Positions 54,002-63,446 of a DNA stretch of 64,000 nt are shown here, in pieces. Source of the DNA: a bacterium 1XD21-70 (GTDB lineage Bacteria; Bacillota; Clostridia; Lachnospirales; Lachnospiraceae). Under the pieces are notes generated by a model that ran no database searches, was not told where the DNA came from, and saw nothing but the letters and a program-made list of their open reading frames with translations. Made by a program: the position numbers and the translations under genes. How positions within the stretch are numbered: the first letter of the stretch is position 1; each line of letters opens with the position of its first letter. The DNA is taken from positions 62,001 through 126,000 of the forward strand of contig RAYB01000003.1 in the NCBI GenBank assembly GCA_003669055.1, in the 5' to 3' direction.

Positions 54002-55135
54002 ATGGAACAATCCAAAGTGTATTTTACAGATTTCCGCACCCCTGCCTTCGGTGACGGGCTTCCCACCAAGCTGCAGAAACTGCTGCGCAAGGCAGGGATC
54101 AGCAGCATTGACATGGATGGCAAATTTGTCGCTATCAAACTGCACTTCGGGGAATTGGGCAATATCAGCTATCTGCGCCCCAACTACGCCCGCGCCGTCG
54201 CCGACCTGGTCAAGGAACTGGGGGGCAAACCATTCCTCACCGACTGCAACACCATGTACCCCGGAAGCCGCAAAAATGCCTTGGAGCATCTGGAATGTGC
54301 CTGGCAGAACGGCTTTACCCCACTGACTGTCGGCTGTCCTATCCTGATTGGCGACGGCCTCAAGGGCACTGATGACATCGGCGTGCCCGTAGCCGGCGGT
54401 GAATATGTCACAGAGGCCAGGATCGGCCGTGCCATTATGGATGCGGATGTCTTTATCAGCCTGACCCACTTCAAGGGCCACGAGATGACGGGTTTCGGCG
54501 GCGCCATCAAAAATATCGGCATGGGCTGCGGATCCCGTGCCGGTAAGACCGAGCAGCACTCTAACGGCAAACCCCATATCTCGGAGGAACTCTGCCGGGG
54601 ATGCCGGCGCTGCCAAAAGGAATGCGCCAACAATGGCCTTGTCTTTGATGAAGCTACAAAAAAGATGCATGTAGACCAGGATAACTGCGTCGGCTGCAGC
54701 CGCTGCCTGGGCGCCTGCAATTTTGACGCTATCGAATTCAACGACAGCAATGCGAATGCCGTACTGAACTGCAAGATGGCCGAATATACCAAGGCCGTGG
54801 TGGACGGACGCCCCCATTTCCATATTTCCTTGGTTGTGGACGTGTCCCCCAACTGCGATTGCCATGGTGAGAATGACGCGCCAATCCTGCCCAACATCGG
54901 CATGTTCGCATCCTTTGACCCGCTGGCGCTGGACCAGGCCTGCGTCGATGCCTGCCTGGCTTCCGACCCAATGCCGCACAGCCAGCTATCCGACCACCTG
55001 GCACAGCCCGGATTCCATGACCGCCATGACCATTTCACCAACTCCGCCCCGGAATCGGAATGGAAATCCTGCCTGGAGCATGCCGAAAAAATCGGCCTTG
55101 GCTGCCGCCAGTATGAACTGATTACCATGTCATAA
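54002..55135 (+). CDS. DUF362 domain iron-sulfur protein
   Basis: 377 residues. The DUF362 domain (VAIKLHFGELGNISYLRPNY, THFKGHEMTGFGGAIKNIGM) surrounds two ferredoxin motifs: CRGCRRCQKECANNG and CVGCSRCLGACNFDAI. It is a cytoplasmic protein of unknown activity, widespread in anaerobes. AAAAAGGAGGTACATA precedes the ATG at 54002; the extension to 53915 is the promoter. Confidence 0.9.
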   Translation: MEQSKVYFTDFRTPAFGDGLPTKLQKLLRKAGISSIDMDGKFVAIKLHFGELGNISYLRPNYARAVADLVKELGGKPFLTDCNTMYPGSRKNALEHLECAWQNGFTPLTVGCPILIGDGLKGTDDIGVPVAGGEYVTEARIGRAIMDADVFISLTHFKGHEMTGFGGAIKNIGMGCGSRAGKTEQHSNGKPHISEELCRGCRRCQKECANNGLVFDEATKKMHVDQDNCVGCSRCLGACNFDAIEFNDSNANAVLNCKMAEYTKAVVDGRPHFHISLVVDVSPNCDCHGENDAPILPNIGMFASFDPLALDQACVDACLASDPMPHSQLSDHLAQPGFHDRHDHFTNSAPESEWKSCLEHAEKIGLGCRQYELITMS

Positions 55136-55162
55136 CCGGTTCGGCTTCTTCTCTGCCTAGCT

Positions 55163-55228
55163 ACACCGTCTCGCAAATAACACTGCTAATCCTCATGCCT
55201 GTTTTACCTATTATTTGCCAGGCGGTGT
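55163..55228. other. Inverted repeat downstream of the DUF362 gene
   Basis: ACACCG-N4-GCAAATAA and TTATTTGC-N4-CGGTGT with a 30-nt loop. There is no U-tract. It could be a terminator or RNA structure; I cannot tell which. Confidence 0.35.
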
Positions 55229-55301
55229 GCGGGGGCAGCGCTCCCTAGATTCCTTCCCGGACGGACACCCGGTTATTTTTATTTTTTCTCTGCCTTACCT
55301 C

Positions 55302-55389
55302 TTGCATTCTTCTCATAAACCAGCTATAATAGAACCCGTCGTCACTATATATTGTGTGTTATGCTTATTTAGAAAACTATTTATAGTGA
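55302..55389 (+). promoter_or_regulatory. nrdD promoter with two NrdR boxes
   Basis: -35 TTGCAT (55302-55307), a 17-bp spacer, -10 TATAAT (55325-55330). Two 16-bp NrdR-type boxes follow: TCACTATATATTGTGT (55342-55357) and AAACTATTTATAGTGA (55374-55389). Their starts are 32 bp apart, about three helical turns, as expected for NrdR repression. Confidence 0.8.
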
Positions 55390-55423
55390 TTTATACACGT
55401 TTGCTTTCTATGGGAGGTATACC

Positions 55424-57601
55424 ATGATTTTAAAAGTCATCAAACGAAACGGCGAGGAGGTTTCCTTCGAGATCTCCAAGATCAAAAACGCCATCACCAA
55501 GGCTAACCAGGAAATCCCCAAGATCCACCAGCTCAACCCCTATCAGATCGACGCCATAGCCGAGACGATAGAAAAACAGCTTCACGAACTGCCACACGCA
55601 GCAAACGTAGAAGACATCCAGGACATGGTGGAAAAGGGCATCATGGAAATGCGGGGCTATGAGGTTGCCCAAAAATACGTCCGTTACCGCTTTAAGCGGG
55701 AACTGGCCCGCAAGGCCAACACCACGGACAATGGGATCCTGTCCCTGATCGACCGTATGAATGAGGAGGTCAAGCAGGAAAACTCCAACAAAAACCCTGT
55801 GATCAACTCCACCCAGAGGGATTACATGGCCGGTGAGGTCAGCAAGGACCTGACAATGCGCCTGCTGCTGCCGGAGGAAGTTGTCCGTGCACACCGGGAA
55901 GGCATCATCCACTTCCATGACTCCGACTATTTCGCCCAGAGGGAGCACAACTGTGACCTCATTGACTTAGAAGACATGCTGCAAAACGGCACGGTCATCA
56001 GCGAAACCATGATCGAAAAGCCCCATTCGTTCTACACAGCCTGCAACATTACCACCCAGATCGTGGCACAGGTGGCCAGCAACCAGTACGGGGGGCAGAC
56101 CTTCACCCTCTCCCATCTGGCTCCTTTTGTGGAAATCAGCCGCCGGAAAATCCGCGAGAACACCATCAAGCTGCGCAAGGAGATGGGCGAGCCCCTGGAT
56201 GAGCGGATTATCGAACGGATTACAGAGGAACAGCTAAAGGATGAGATCACCCGCGGCATCCAGACTATCCAGTACCAGCTGATCACCCTCATGACCTGTA
56301 ACGGACAGGCTCCCTTTGTGACGGTGTTCATGTATTTGGGGGAAGTTCCCCAAGGCCGGATCCGTGATGACCTCGCCATGATTATCGAGGAGGTCATGCG
56401 CCAGCGGATGCAGGGCGTCAAGAACCAGCATGGCGTGTGGATCACCCCGGCATTCCCCAAGCTGATCTATGTCCTGGACGAGGATAATATTACCCCGGAT
56501 TCCCCTTATTGGTATCTGACGGAACTGGCCGCCCGCTGCACTGCCAAGCGCATGGTGCCGGACTATATTTCTGCCAAAGTCATGCGGGAATTAAAGCGCG
56601 GTGATGTCTATCCGTGTATGGGCTGCCGTTCCTTCCTCACCGTGGAGGACTCCCAGAAAAACCCGGACGGGAGCCACAAGTTCTACGGGCGCTTCAACCA
56701 GGGTGTGGTTACCATCAACCTAGTGGACGTCGCCTGCAGCGCAGCCGGTGACATGGAAACATTCTGGCAGGTGCTCGACGAACGGCTTGAACTGTGCCAT
56801 CGGGCGCTGCGCTGCCGCCATGAACGGCTCCTTGGCACTCCCTCCGATGTGGCTCCGATCCTGTGGCAGAACGGTGCCCTGGCCCGCCTGGAGAAGGGTG
56901 AGAAGATTGATAAACTCTTATATAACGGGTATTCCACCATTTCCTTAGGCTATGCCGGCCTCTGTGAGATGACCATGCGCATGATGGGCAAGCCCCACAC
57001 GGATCCCGAAGCCAAGGAATTTGCCTTAAAAGTCATGCAGCGCCTCAATGACAAGTGTGCTGAGTGGAAGGCTGCCGAGCACATCAGCTACTCCGTGTAT
57101 GGCACCCCCATGGAATCGACCACCTACCGTTTTGCCAAATGCCTGCAGAAACGTTTCGGCATCATTCCGGGCGTGACGGATAAAAACTACATTACCAACA
57201 GCTACCATGTCCATGTGAGCGAGGAGATTGACGCCTTTACCAAACTCCGGTTTGAAGCAGATTTCCAAAAGCTGTCCCCGGGAGGCGCCATCAGCTATGT
57301 GGAAGTGCCCAACATGCAGCACAATATCCCGGCCGTCTTAAGCGTAATGCAGTTTATCTATGAAAACATCATGTACGCGGAACTGAACACCAAGAGTGAT
57401 TACTGCGAGTGCTGCGGCTTTGACGGCGAGATCCTGGTCATTGAGGATGAGTCCGGCAAACTGGTTTGGGAATGCCCCAACTGCGGCAACCGTGACCAAA
57501 ACAAGCTTACCGTGGCGCGCCGCACCTGCGGCTACATCGGCACCCAGTTCTGGAACCAGGGGCGCACGCAGGAGATCCGCGACCGCGTGCTGCATTTGTA
57601 G
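55424..57601 (+). CDS. nrdD: Anaerobic (class III) ribonucleoside-triphosphate reductase
   Basis: 725 residues. An N-terminal ATP-cone (VIKRNGEEVSFEISKIKNAI), the reductase barrel (HDSDYFAQREHNCDLIDLED, YPCMGCRSF), a C-terminal zinc ribbon (CECCGFDGEI ... CPNCGNRD) and the glycyl-radical loop RRTCGYIGTQFWNQGRTQEI. It makes deoxynucleotides without oxygen and needs the radical-SAM activase NrdG, which is not the next gene. GGGAGGTATACC precedes the ATG. A terminator follows. Confidence 0.97.
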   Translation: MILKVIKRNGEEVSFEISKIKNAITKANQEIPKIHQLNPYQIDAIAETIEKQLHELPHAANVEDIQDMVEKGIMEMRGYEVAQKYVRYRFKRELARKANTTDNGILSLIDRMNEEVKQENSNKNPVINSTQRDYMAGEVSKDLTMRLLLPEEVVRAHREGIIHFHDSDYFAQREHNCDLIDLEDMLQNGTVISETMIEKPHSFYTACNITTQIVAQVASNQYGGQTFTLSHLAPFVEISRRKIRENTIKLRKEMGEPLDERIIERITEEQLKDEITRGIQTIQYQLITLMTCNGQAPFVTVFMYLGEVPQGRIRDDLAMIIEEVMRQRMQGVKNQHGVWITPAFPKLIYVLDEDNITPDSPYWYLTELAARCTAKRMVPDYISAKVMRELKRGDVYPCMGCRSFLTVEDSQKNPDGSHKFYGRFNQGVVTINLVDVACSAAGDMETFWQVLDERLELCHRALRCRHERLLGTPSDVAPILWQNGALARLEKGEKIDKLLYNGYSTISLGYAGLCEMTMRMMGKPHTDPEAKEFALKVMQRLNDKCAEWKAAEHISYSVYGTPMESTTYRFAKCLQKRFGIIPGVTDKNYITNSYHVHVSEEIDAFTKLRFEADFQKLSPGGAISYVEVPNMQHNIPAVLSVMQFIYENIMYAELNTKSDYCECCGFDGEILVIEDESGKLVWECPNCGNRDQNKLTVARRTCGYIGTQFWNQGRTQEIRDRVLHL

Positions 57602-57607
57602 GGGAGG

Positions 57608-57644
57608 GTGCGCCAAGGAAAATATTTCCTTTGGCGCACTTTTT
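57608..57644 (+). terminator. Rho-independent terminator of nrdD
   Basis: GTGCGCCAAGGAAA, a short loop, TTTCCTTTGGCGCAC, then TTTTT. A strong terminator 6 bp after the stop, so the AraC gene is separate. Confidence 0.93.
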
Positions 57645-57728
57645 AATATCAGGAAGAAAATGAAGATATTTTACAAGCCGGCAGTAACCCTATCTGGTAT
57701 AATAGGCATCACCAAGGAGGAAAGCCGC

Positions 57729-58565
57729 ATGAAAAAAGAAGTACGAACGGTGGTCTACGATGATGAACTCCGTATTGAGGCTTACCGTTTTGAGGGCATC
57801 GTACAGCCTTTCCCAAACCATTTTCATGAATACTATGTGATTGGATTTATGGAGGACGGGGAGCGTGTTCTATCCTGCAAAAATCAGGAATACACCATCA
57901 CAAAGGGCGATGTTCTTCTGTTCAACCCAGGGGATAACCACGCCTGTGTTCAGAATGACGGCGGTACGCTGGATTATCGAGGCTTCAACATCACCAAGGA
58001 GGTTATGCTGGATTTGGCTGAGGAAGTTACCGGCAAGCGGGAACTGCCCGGATTTTCTCGCAACGTAATCTCTGACGAAGAAGCCGCCTGCTATCTGCGC
58101 CCCCTTCATGAGCTGGTGATGAAAGGTTCCAACGAGTTTGGGAAAGAGGAAACTCTGCTGCTCCTGACCTCTCTGCTGATACAGCAATACGGCCAGCCTT
58201 TTGAAAGCTGCGTCCCGGAGTGCCGGGAGGAAATTGAAAAAGCCTGCTCCTTTATGGAACAGCATTATGCCGAGCGGATTTATCTGGAACAGATCTGCCG
58301 CTGCGCCGGATTGAGCAAATCCACCCTGCTCCGGGTCTTTGCTCTCTCAAAAGGCGTCACACCGTACAGCTATCTGGAAAACATTCGCATAGGCAAGGCT
58401 AAAAAACTATTAGAGCAAGGCGTTCCTCCCGTTGAGGCGGCGCTGCAAACCGGCTTCTCCGACCAGAGCCATTTTACCAATTATTTCAACCGATTTATTG
58501 GGCTGGCTCCCGGAGTTTATCGGAACATATTCAGGGACATGGAGGAAATGCCGCATGAAGGGTAA
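57729..58565 (+). CDS. AraC-family transcriptional regulator with cupin domain
   Basis: 278 residues. The N-terminal cupin (PFPNHFHEYYVIGFMEDGER, GDVLLFNPGDNHAC) binds an effector; the C-terminal two HTH motifs (LEQICRCAGLSKSTLLRVFA and VEAALQTGFSDQSHFTNYFN) bind DNA. AAGGAGGAAAGCCGC precedes the ATG. The 3' end overlaps the next gene by 11 bp, so it probably controls or is co-made with the EamA transporter. Confidence 0.92.
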   Translation: MKKEVRTVVYDDELRIEAYRFEGIVQPFPNHFHEYYVIGFMEDGERVLSCKNQEYTITKGDVLLFNPGDNHACVQNDGGTLDYRGFNITKEVMLDLAEEVTGKRELPGFSRNVISDEEAACYLRPLHELVMKGSNEFGKEETLLLLTSLLIQQYGQPFESCVPECREEIEKACSFMEQHYAERIYLEQICRCAGLSKSTLLRVFALSKGVTPYSYLENIRIGKAKKLLEQGVPPVEAALQTGFSDQSHFTNYFNRFIGLAPGVYRNIFRDMEEMPHEG

Positions 58566-59451
58566 CGGAACAGCAGGCCATCTTTCCGCCCTGCTTACAA
58601 TCATCATTTGGGGAACGACCTTTATCTCCACCAAAATTCTGCTGGCCGACTTCCAGCCGGTAGAGATACTGTTCTTCCGCTTCGTCATGGGACTGCTGGC
58701 TCTGTTGGTTGTTTATCCCCAGCCTTTGAAAGGGACGAACCGGCAACAGGAATTGACCTTTGCCGCAGCAGGACTGTGCGGGATATGCCTTTACTATCTG
58801 TTGGAGAATATCGCACTCACCTACACAATGGCCTCCAATGTCGGGGTGATTATTTCCATAGCCCCGTTTTTCACGGCGCTCCTATCCCATCTGTTTCTAA
58901 AAGAGGAAAAGCCCCATGCCAGCTTTTTTATTGGCTTTGTAGTCGCAATGGCCGGAATTGCCCTTATCAGCTTCAACGGCTCCAGGCTGGAACTGAACCC
59001 CGCCGGGGACTTGCTGGCGCTTCTGGCCGCGCTGATTTGGGCCTGTTATTCTGTGCTGACAAAAAAAATCAGCAGCTACGGCTACCACACCATTCTTACA
59101 ACCCGGCGAGTGTTCTGCTATGGCATCTTGTTCATGCTCCCGGCACTATTCATGTTTGGCTTCAAGCTGAATTTGGTAAAATTTTCAAATCCTGTGTACC
59201 TGTTCAACATTCTGTTTTTAGGGCTGGGCGCATCGGCCTTATGCTTTGTCACCTGGAATTTCGCGGTCAAGGTGTTGGGAGCGGTCAAGACGAGCGTTTA
59301 CATCTATATGGTTCCTGTTATTACAGTGGTGACTTCTGTGGCAATCCTCCATGAAAAAATCACTGCCCTGGCCGCCGTTGGAACAGTTCTGACGTTGGCG
59401 GGTTTGCTCCTGTCCGAGGGCAAACTATTTTTGAGAAAAGAGGCAAAGTAA
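58555..59451 (+). CDS. EamA/DMT-family transporter
   Basis: 298 residues, ten hydrophobic segments in two EamA repeats: SALLTIIIWGTTFISTKILL at the start, and LAALIWACYSVLTKKISSYG near residue 155. DMT exporters move amino acids or metabolites. The ATG at 58555 lies inside the end of the AraC gene behind GGAGGAAATGCCGC. Confidence 0.93.
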   Translation: MKGNGTAGHLSALLTIIIWGTTFISTKILLADFQPVEILFFRFVMGLLALLVVYPQPLKGTNRQQELTFAAAGLCGICLYYLLENIALTYTMASNVGVIISIAPFFTALLSHLFLKEEKPHASFFIGFVVAMAGIALISFNGSRLELNPAGDLLALLAALIWACYSVLTKKISSYGYHTILTTRRVFCYGILFMLPALFMFGFKLNLVKFSNPVYLFNILFLGLGASALCFVTWNFAVKVLGAVKTSVYIYMVPVITVVTSVAILHEKITALAAVGTVLTLAGLLLSEGKLFLRKEAK

Positions 59452-59452
59452 A

Positions 59453-59536
59453 ATGGACCGGCAAAATGAGAAGTGCGTTATGGTGCTTGACGAGAGCCTG
59501 CCACCCTGCAAGCCCCGCCCCGCTCTCCCTGGCTGA
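59453..59536 (+). pseudogene. Broken DUF2000 gene (N-terminal remnant)
   Basis: An ATG one base after the EamA stop opens a 27-codon frame that begins DRQNEKCVMVLDESLPP, which matches the start of DUF2000 proteins (KCVxVLDExLPxGLIANTAA), then breaks into CKPRPALPG and a stop. DUF2000 genes are commonly beside AraC/EamA pairs. The rest of the gene is gone. Confidence 0.6.
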
Positions 59537-59560
59537 TTGTTGTCTTGTGCTGCTTTCTGG

Positions 59561-59767
59561 ATGGAATTCTTTTGGGTGTTATGTGACTCCTTGTCCGGCA
59601 GTGAGGGTGTCCTGGATATAGAAGAACGTATGAGTGATGTCAAGAGAAGATATGGCTCATATCCACAGGAAAAATGGGATTCCAATATCAGGATAAAAGA
59701 ATATTTTGAAGGCAGAGCCGGCAAAAACATATACGATATTGTAGAAAAGGGAACCTATACGCCTTAG
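59561..59767 (+). CDS. Short ORF of unknown origin, possibly a gene fragment
   Basis: An open frame of 68 codons ending SDVKRRYGSYPQEKWDSNIR and then a further 25 residues. I recognise no family. No clear ribosome binding site precedes either possible ATG (59561 or 59630). It lies directly after the truncated DUF2000 piece and ends inside a terminator, so it may be the tail of a lost gene. Between 59768 and 59942 I see no gene. Confidence 0.35.
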   Translation: MEFFWVLCDSLSGSEGVLDIEERMSDVKRRYGSYPQEKWDSNIRIKEYFEGRAGKNIYDIVEKGTYTP

Positions 59768-59778
59768 GTTCCCTTTTT
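59745..59778 (+). terminator. Rho-independent terminator after the AraC/EamA region
   Basis: AAAAGGGAACCTA, loop TACGCC, TTAGGTTCCCTTTTT. A clean stem and U-tract. Confidence 0.92.
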
Positions 59779-59942
59779 GGCCTGGCTATGCCCCTCCCCC
59801 GGATCCTTTCCCCATACCGAATTTCTATGCAAAAGTCCTCTTTTCTCCCTTCCCCTTTCCCGCCAAAGGTGGTACAATATTCCCTGAAAACATCCTTGCG
59901 TCCCTGGGCGCATTACCTTAGTGAATACGAGGAGTATCAAAT

Positions 59943-62900
59943 ATGGAACATGCTATTATCTTCCACGTGCTCGGGATACCCGAGACCTCCGACGAGGCGG
60001 CCATCAAATCCGCCTATCTTAACCTGCTGAAAACCACCAACCCGGAAGATGACCCGGAAGGTTTCAAACGTCTCCGCGAAGCTTACGAGGGCGCCATTGC
60101 TTATGCCCGCCAGCCCCAGCAGGAAGAACAAAAAGATAAAACTGAGATTGACCTCTGGATCGACCGTGTTGACCAGGTTTATCTTGATATTCGCCAGCGC
60201 CGCCAGATACAGCCCTGGCAGGAACTGCTTTCAGATCCCCTCTGCGAGGATCTGGATACTTCGCTGCAGACAAGGGAAGCGATGATGGCCTACCTGATGG
60301 ATCATATTTATCTGCCGCAGCCGGTGTGGCAACTGCTGGATGAGACCTTCCAGATCACAGAGGATCAGGAAGCCCTCAAACAGCAGTTCCCGGAAAATTT
60401 TATGAATTATGTCCTCTATTACATAGAGAACCCGGAAGCCATCGAATTCGGCTTATTCCAGGTGCTTAACCCGGATTCCATGGATGCGGACGGCTATATC
60501 CGCAATTACCTGGCACTCCGGCGCCAGATCAGCCAGAGGCAGTTTGAAGGCTGCAGCACAAGCCTTGACGACTTGGCGGCTTTTTCAATATACCACCCTT
60601 TTGAAGATGCCGAACGGCTGAGGATCCTGACCGATGCGCTGGAAACCTTCCGCGAAAACAAACTGGGTCAGCCGGACAACCCGGAGGAGAACGGCCGGAT
60701 TTTAAGCGAAGCTATAATCTGTGCCCGAAAACTTGCGGGGACTGCTGCCGAGGAGCCGTTTTCCAGGGAAGGCGGACGGGGCAGCCGCCTGTATTTGCTT
60801 TTGGCCGATACTGCCAAGGCACTGGCTGACCGGCTCTTAAGCTCCCCGGATGCCGACGATTATGTGCTTTTGTACTGTGCCTATGCTTACTGGGCACTGG
60901 ATGACAAACCACAGGCCGCCAAACTGTGGCAGCTGCTCCTGGACCGCCTCCCTACCCACTATATGGCCAAGCTGGGGATGGTCCGCTATCTGATTGACAA
61001 AGAAGATTTCCTGGAAGCCAAGGAATTGATGCTCCAGCTTCTGGACATGGACGGGCAGGATGAAGAGGTCCTGGGATTGATGAGTTTCACTAATAATGCC
61101 CTCATCAAGGATTACCAGGATTCCCTAAAAGACCCTGGTACCGACGAGCACACCCGCAAAAACAATACCATCGAACTAGGATGGTGCCTGTTCCAGAACG
61201 AACGCCAGGAAGAGGCAGTCTCGCTTTTGGACGGTTTCCAGTTCGATGAGGACACCGAATATTCCTATGAGAACCTTTATGGCCGCCTGCTTTACCGGAC
61301 AGAACGCTATACACAGGCGCTCCCCCATCTGCTGCGCTGGCTGGAACTGATCCGCCAGACCACGGATGACGGCACTGAGGAAAACCGCAAGCGTATTTCC
61401 CGCCGGTTCCAGGCCTGCCACCTGTTGAGCGGATGCTACCATGAATTGGAGGATCAGGAAAAGTCCCTTCAATATGTGGAAACTGCTGCTTCTGTTGCCG
61501 CTAACCTGCGGGACAAGCTTGCTGCCATGCAGTACAAGGCCTACCTCCTCTACCAGTATAAGGACTATGAACATTGTATCGATGCCTGTGACCAGGTCAT
61601 CGCCGAGGACGCAGGTTACTATCCTGCCTACGTACAGCGGCAGGAAGCTGCCTATGAACTCCGCAAAGGCCAGCAGGTCGTTGATGATTATTACAATGCC
61701 ATCAATATCTATGCCGGGCATTACAAGCCCTACCTGCTTGCTGCACAGGTCTTTTTCTACCATGACCAGTTCAAGGATGCCAAGGGCGTGCTGGACCGCG
61801 CCCGGGAAAACCAAGTGGAATTCAGCCCTTGCCTGCGGCTCTATGAAGTAAAGATCCTGAGGAATTTGGCAGAGAACCGCCAGGACCGGGAAAAGATTTT
61901 CCCACTTGCCACCGGGCTTCTCACCGAACATGAGAATCCGGACACGGACATTGAGGATTTATCCGAGGTCGAATATGAGATTGGCCTGCTTCACTGGGAC
62001 AACAATGACCTGGCGGACGCGCTTGCCCACTTAAGCACCGCCATTGAACAAAACCCGGAACGGATGCAGTACCGCATGATCCGTGGCCACATTTATCTGG
62101 ACCACGGCAAATATAAGGCCGCGCTGGCCGATTACGCGGTCGCCAAGCAGCAATATAGCGATTCCGCGGTTCTCCACTACAACACCGGACTATGCCAGGA
62201 AGCCCTGGGCATGAAGGTATTGGCCATGGAATGCTATGAAGAGACCCTGAAATACAAGCAGATCCATAGAGAAGCCTGTGAAAAGCTGGCCGATTATTAT
62301 AAAGAGCGTTATCAGGATCAGAATAACCCGGAAGATTTTAAAAAGGCTATCTCCTACATGAACCGTCAGATCGAAGCCCGGCCCACCTGCCATGACCTTG
62401 TCCACCGGGGATTGTTCTATATGAACAATATGGACATCGATGAAGCCATCCGCGATTTTGAGGAAGCCTTAAAATACGGCCCCGATGAATGGGTGATCTA
62501 CAATAATATTGGCTGCTGCTATGAACGCCTGGGGGAATTCCAGAAAGCTATCTCCTATTTTGAACAGGCGCTGGAACACCTGGGGGACAAAAAGAGCCAG
62601 CTTCCCTACGGCAATCTTGCCGACTGCTATGAGGCACTGGGAGATTATCATAAATCCATCGAATGCTACCTGAAAAATCTGGAAAATGAACCGGATGACA
62701 AGAGCATTTTTAAGGAACTCGGATTTTTATACCGCTATCTGGGGGATTATAAACAGGCACTCAAATATTTTGAGAAAGACCCGGAGAATAAGTCCTACTA
62801 TGCCCGGATCGGCGATGTCCAATATCTGCAGGGGCACACCACCCTGGCGCTGCGCACCTACAAAAAAGGGGTCCAAACCGCAAAGAAAGACCAGAAGGCT

Positions 62901-63446
62901 GACCGCTACAGTGACCTCGCCTCCTATTATAAGGACCAGCTGATGGATTTTAAGAAGGCTGAGGCCTGCTACCTGAAAGCCCTGGCGATTGAAAATGACC
63001 CCGATGAACTCCATGAACTGGAATGGGAGCTGGCTTCCATCTGTTTCCGCATGAGGCGTTTTAAGGATGCCAAGCTGCACGCGCAGAGATCCCTGGATCA
63101 TTTTTCCCGCACCAAATGGGCTTCCGAGGAGATCTATCTGAATTACCGGCCATACCGGCCCGCACGCCTGATGCGCCAGGCCTGGATTTATATTTGCCTG
63201 GGAGAGACCGAAAAGGGCTTAAGCTATTTCCGTCAGATGAACGAATGCCTGCGCTGCCGGCAATGCCGCCACCAGGAATGCTTTGAGGGTTATCTGTACC
63301 TGGCCATGTATTATGAAGCCATTGAAGATTATGGCCAGGCTGTGGCTTACTATGAGAAGGTCCTGGAGATAAATCCCCACAGCATCACAGCCCGGGCAAC
63401 ACTGACCCACCTACAACAACAATTGAAAAAGAAAGGCAAAATATGA
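59943..63446 (+). CDS. J-domain-like, TPR-repeat protein linked to Hsp70
   Basis: 1167 residues. The first 60 look like a J domain ([20 protein letters not shown], then [15 protein letters not shown]), but the HPD motif is replaced by NPEDDPEGF. The rest is mostly tetratricopeptide repeats ([60 protein letters not shown]). GAGGAGTATCAAAT precedes the ATG. Its stop overlaps the Hsp70 start (ATGA). It is probably a co-chaperone or scaffold for that Hsp70; whether it stimulates the ATPase without HPD is doubtful. Confidence 0.85.
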   Translation: MEHAIIFHVLGIPETSDEAAIKSAYLNLLKTTNPEDDPEGFKRLREAYEGAIAYARQPQQEEQKDKTEIDLWIDRVDQVYLDIRQRRQIQPWQELLSDPLCEDLDTSLQTREAMMAYLMDHIYLPQPVWQLLDETFQITEDQEALKQQFPENFMNYVLYYIENPEAIEFGLFQVLNPDSMDADGYIRNYLALRRQISQRQFEGCSTSLDDLAAFSIYHPFEDAERLRILTDALETFRENKLGQPDNPEENGRILSEAIICARKLAGTAAEEPFSREGGRGSRLYLLLADTAKALADRLLSSPDADDYVLLYCAYAYWALDDKPQAAKLWQLLLDRLPTHYMAKLGMVRYLIDKEDFLEAKELMLQLLDMDGQDEEVLGLMSFTNNALIKDYQDSLKDPGTDEHTRKNNTIELGWCLFQNERQEEAVSLLDGFQFDEDTEYSYENLYGRLLYRTERYTQALPHLLRWLELIRQTTDDGTEENRKRISRRFQACHLLSGCYHELEDQEKSLQYVETAASVAANLRDKLAAMQYKAYLLYQYKDYEHCIDACDQVIAEDAGYYPAYVQRQEAAYELRKGQQVVDDYYNAINIYAGHYKPYLLAAQVFFYHDQFKDAKGVLDRARENQVEFSPCLRLYEVKILRNLAENRQDREKIFPLATGLLTEHENPDTDIEDLSEVEYEIGLLHWDNNDLADALAHLSTAIEQNPERMQYRMIRGHIYLDHGKYKAALADYAVAKQQYSDSAVLHYNTGLCQEALGMKVLAMECYEETLKYKQIHREACEKLADYYKERYQDQNNPEDFKKAISYMNRQIEARPTCHDLVHRGLFYMNNMDIDEAIRDFEEALKYGPDEWVIYNNIGCCYERLGEFQKAISYFEQALEHLGDKKSQLPYGNLADCYEALGDYHKSIECYLKNLENEPDDKSIFKELGFLYRYLGDYKQALKYFEKDPENKSYYARIGDVQYLQGHTTLALRTYKKGVQTAKKDQKADRYSDLASYYKDQLMDFKKAEACYLKALAIENDPDELHELEWELASICFRMRRFKDAKLHAQRSLDHFSRTKWASEEIYLNYRPYRPARLMRQAWIYICLGETEKGLSYFRQMNECLRCRQCRHQECFEGYLYLAMYYEAIEDYGQAVAYYEKVLEINPHSITARATLTHLQQQLKKKGKI

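Noticed and set aside
54184-55176. Long antisense ORFs over the DUF362 gene.
   Set aside because: They mirror a GC-biased coding frame. The DUF362 frame has the ferredoxin motifs and the ribosome binding site.
55163-55228. A riboswitch, such as a cobalamin type, before nrdD.
   Set aside because: The long-loop inverted repeat lies upstream of the promoter, so it cannot be in the nrdD transcript, and no B12-box is visible.
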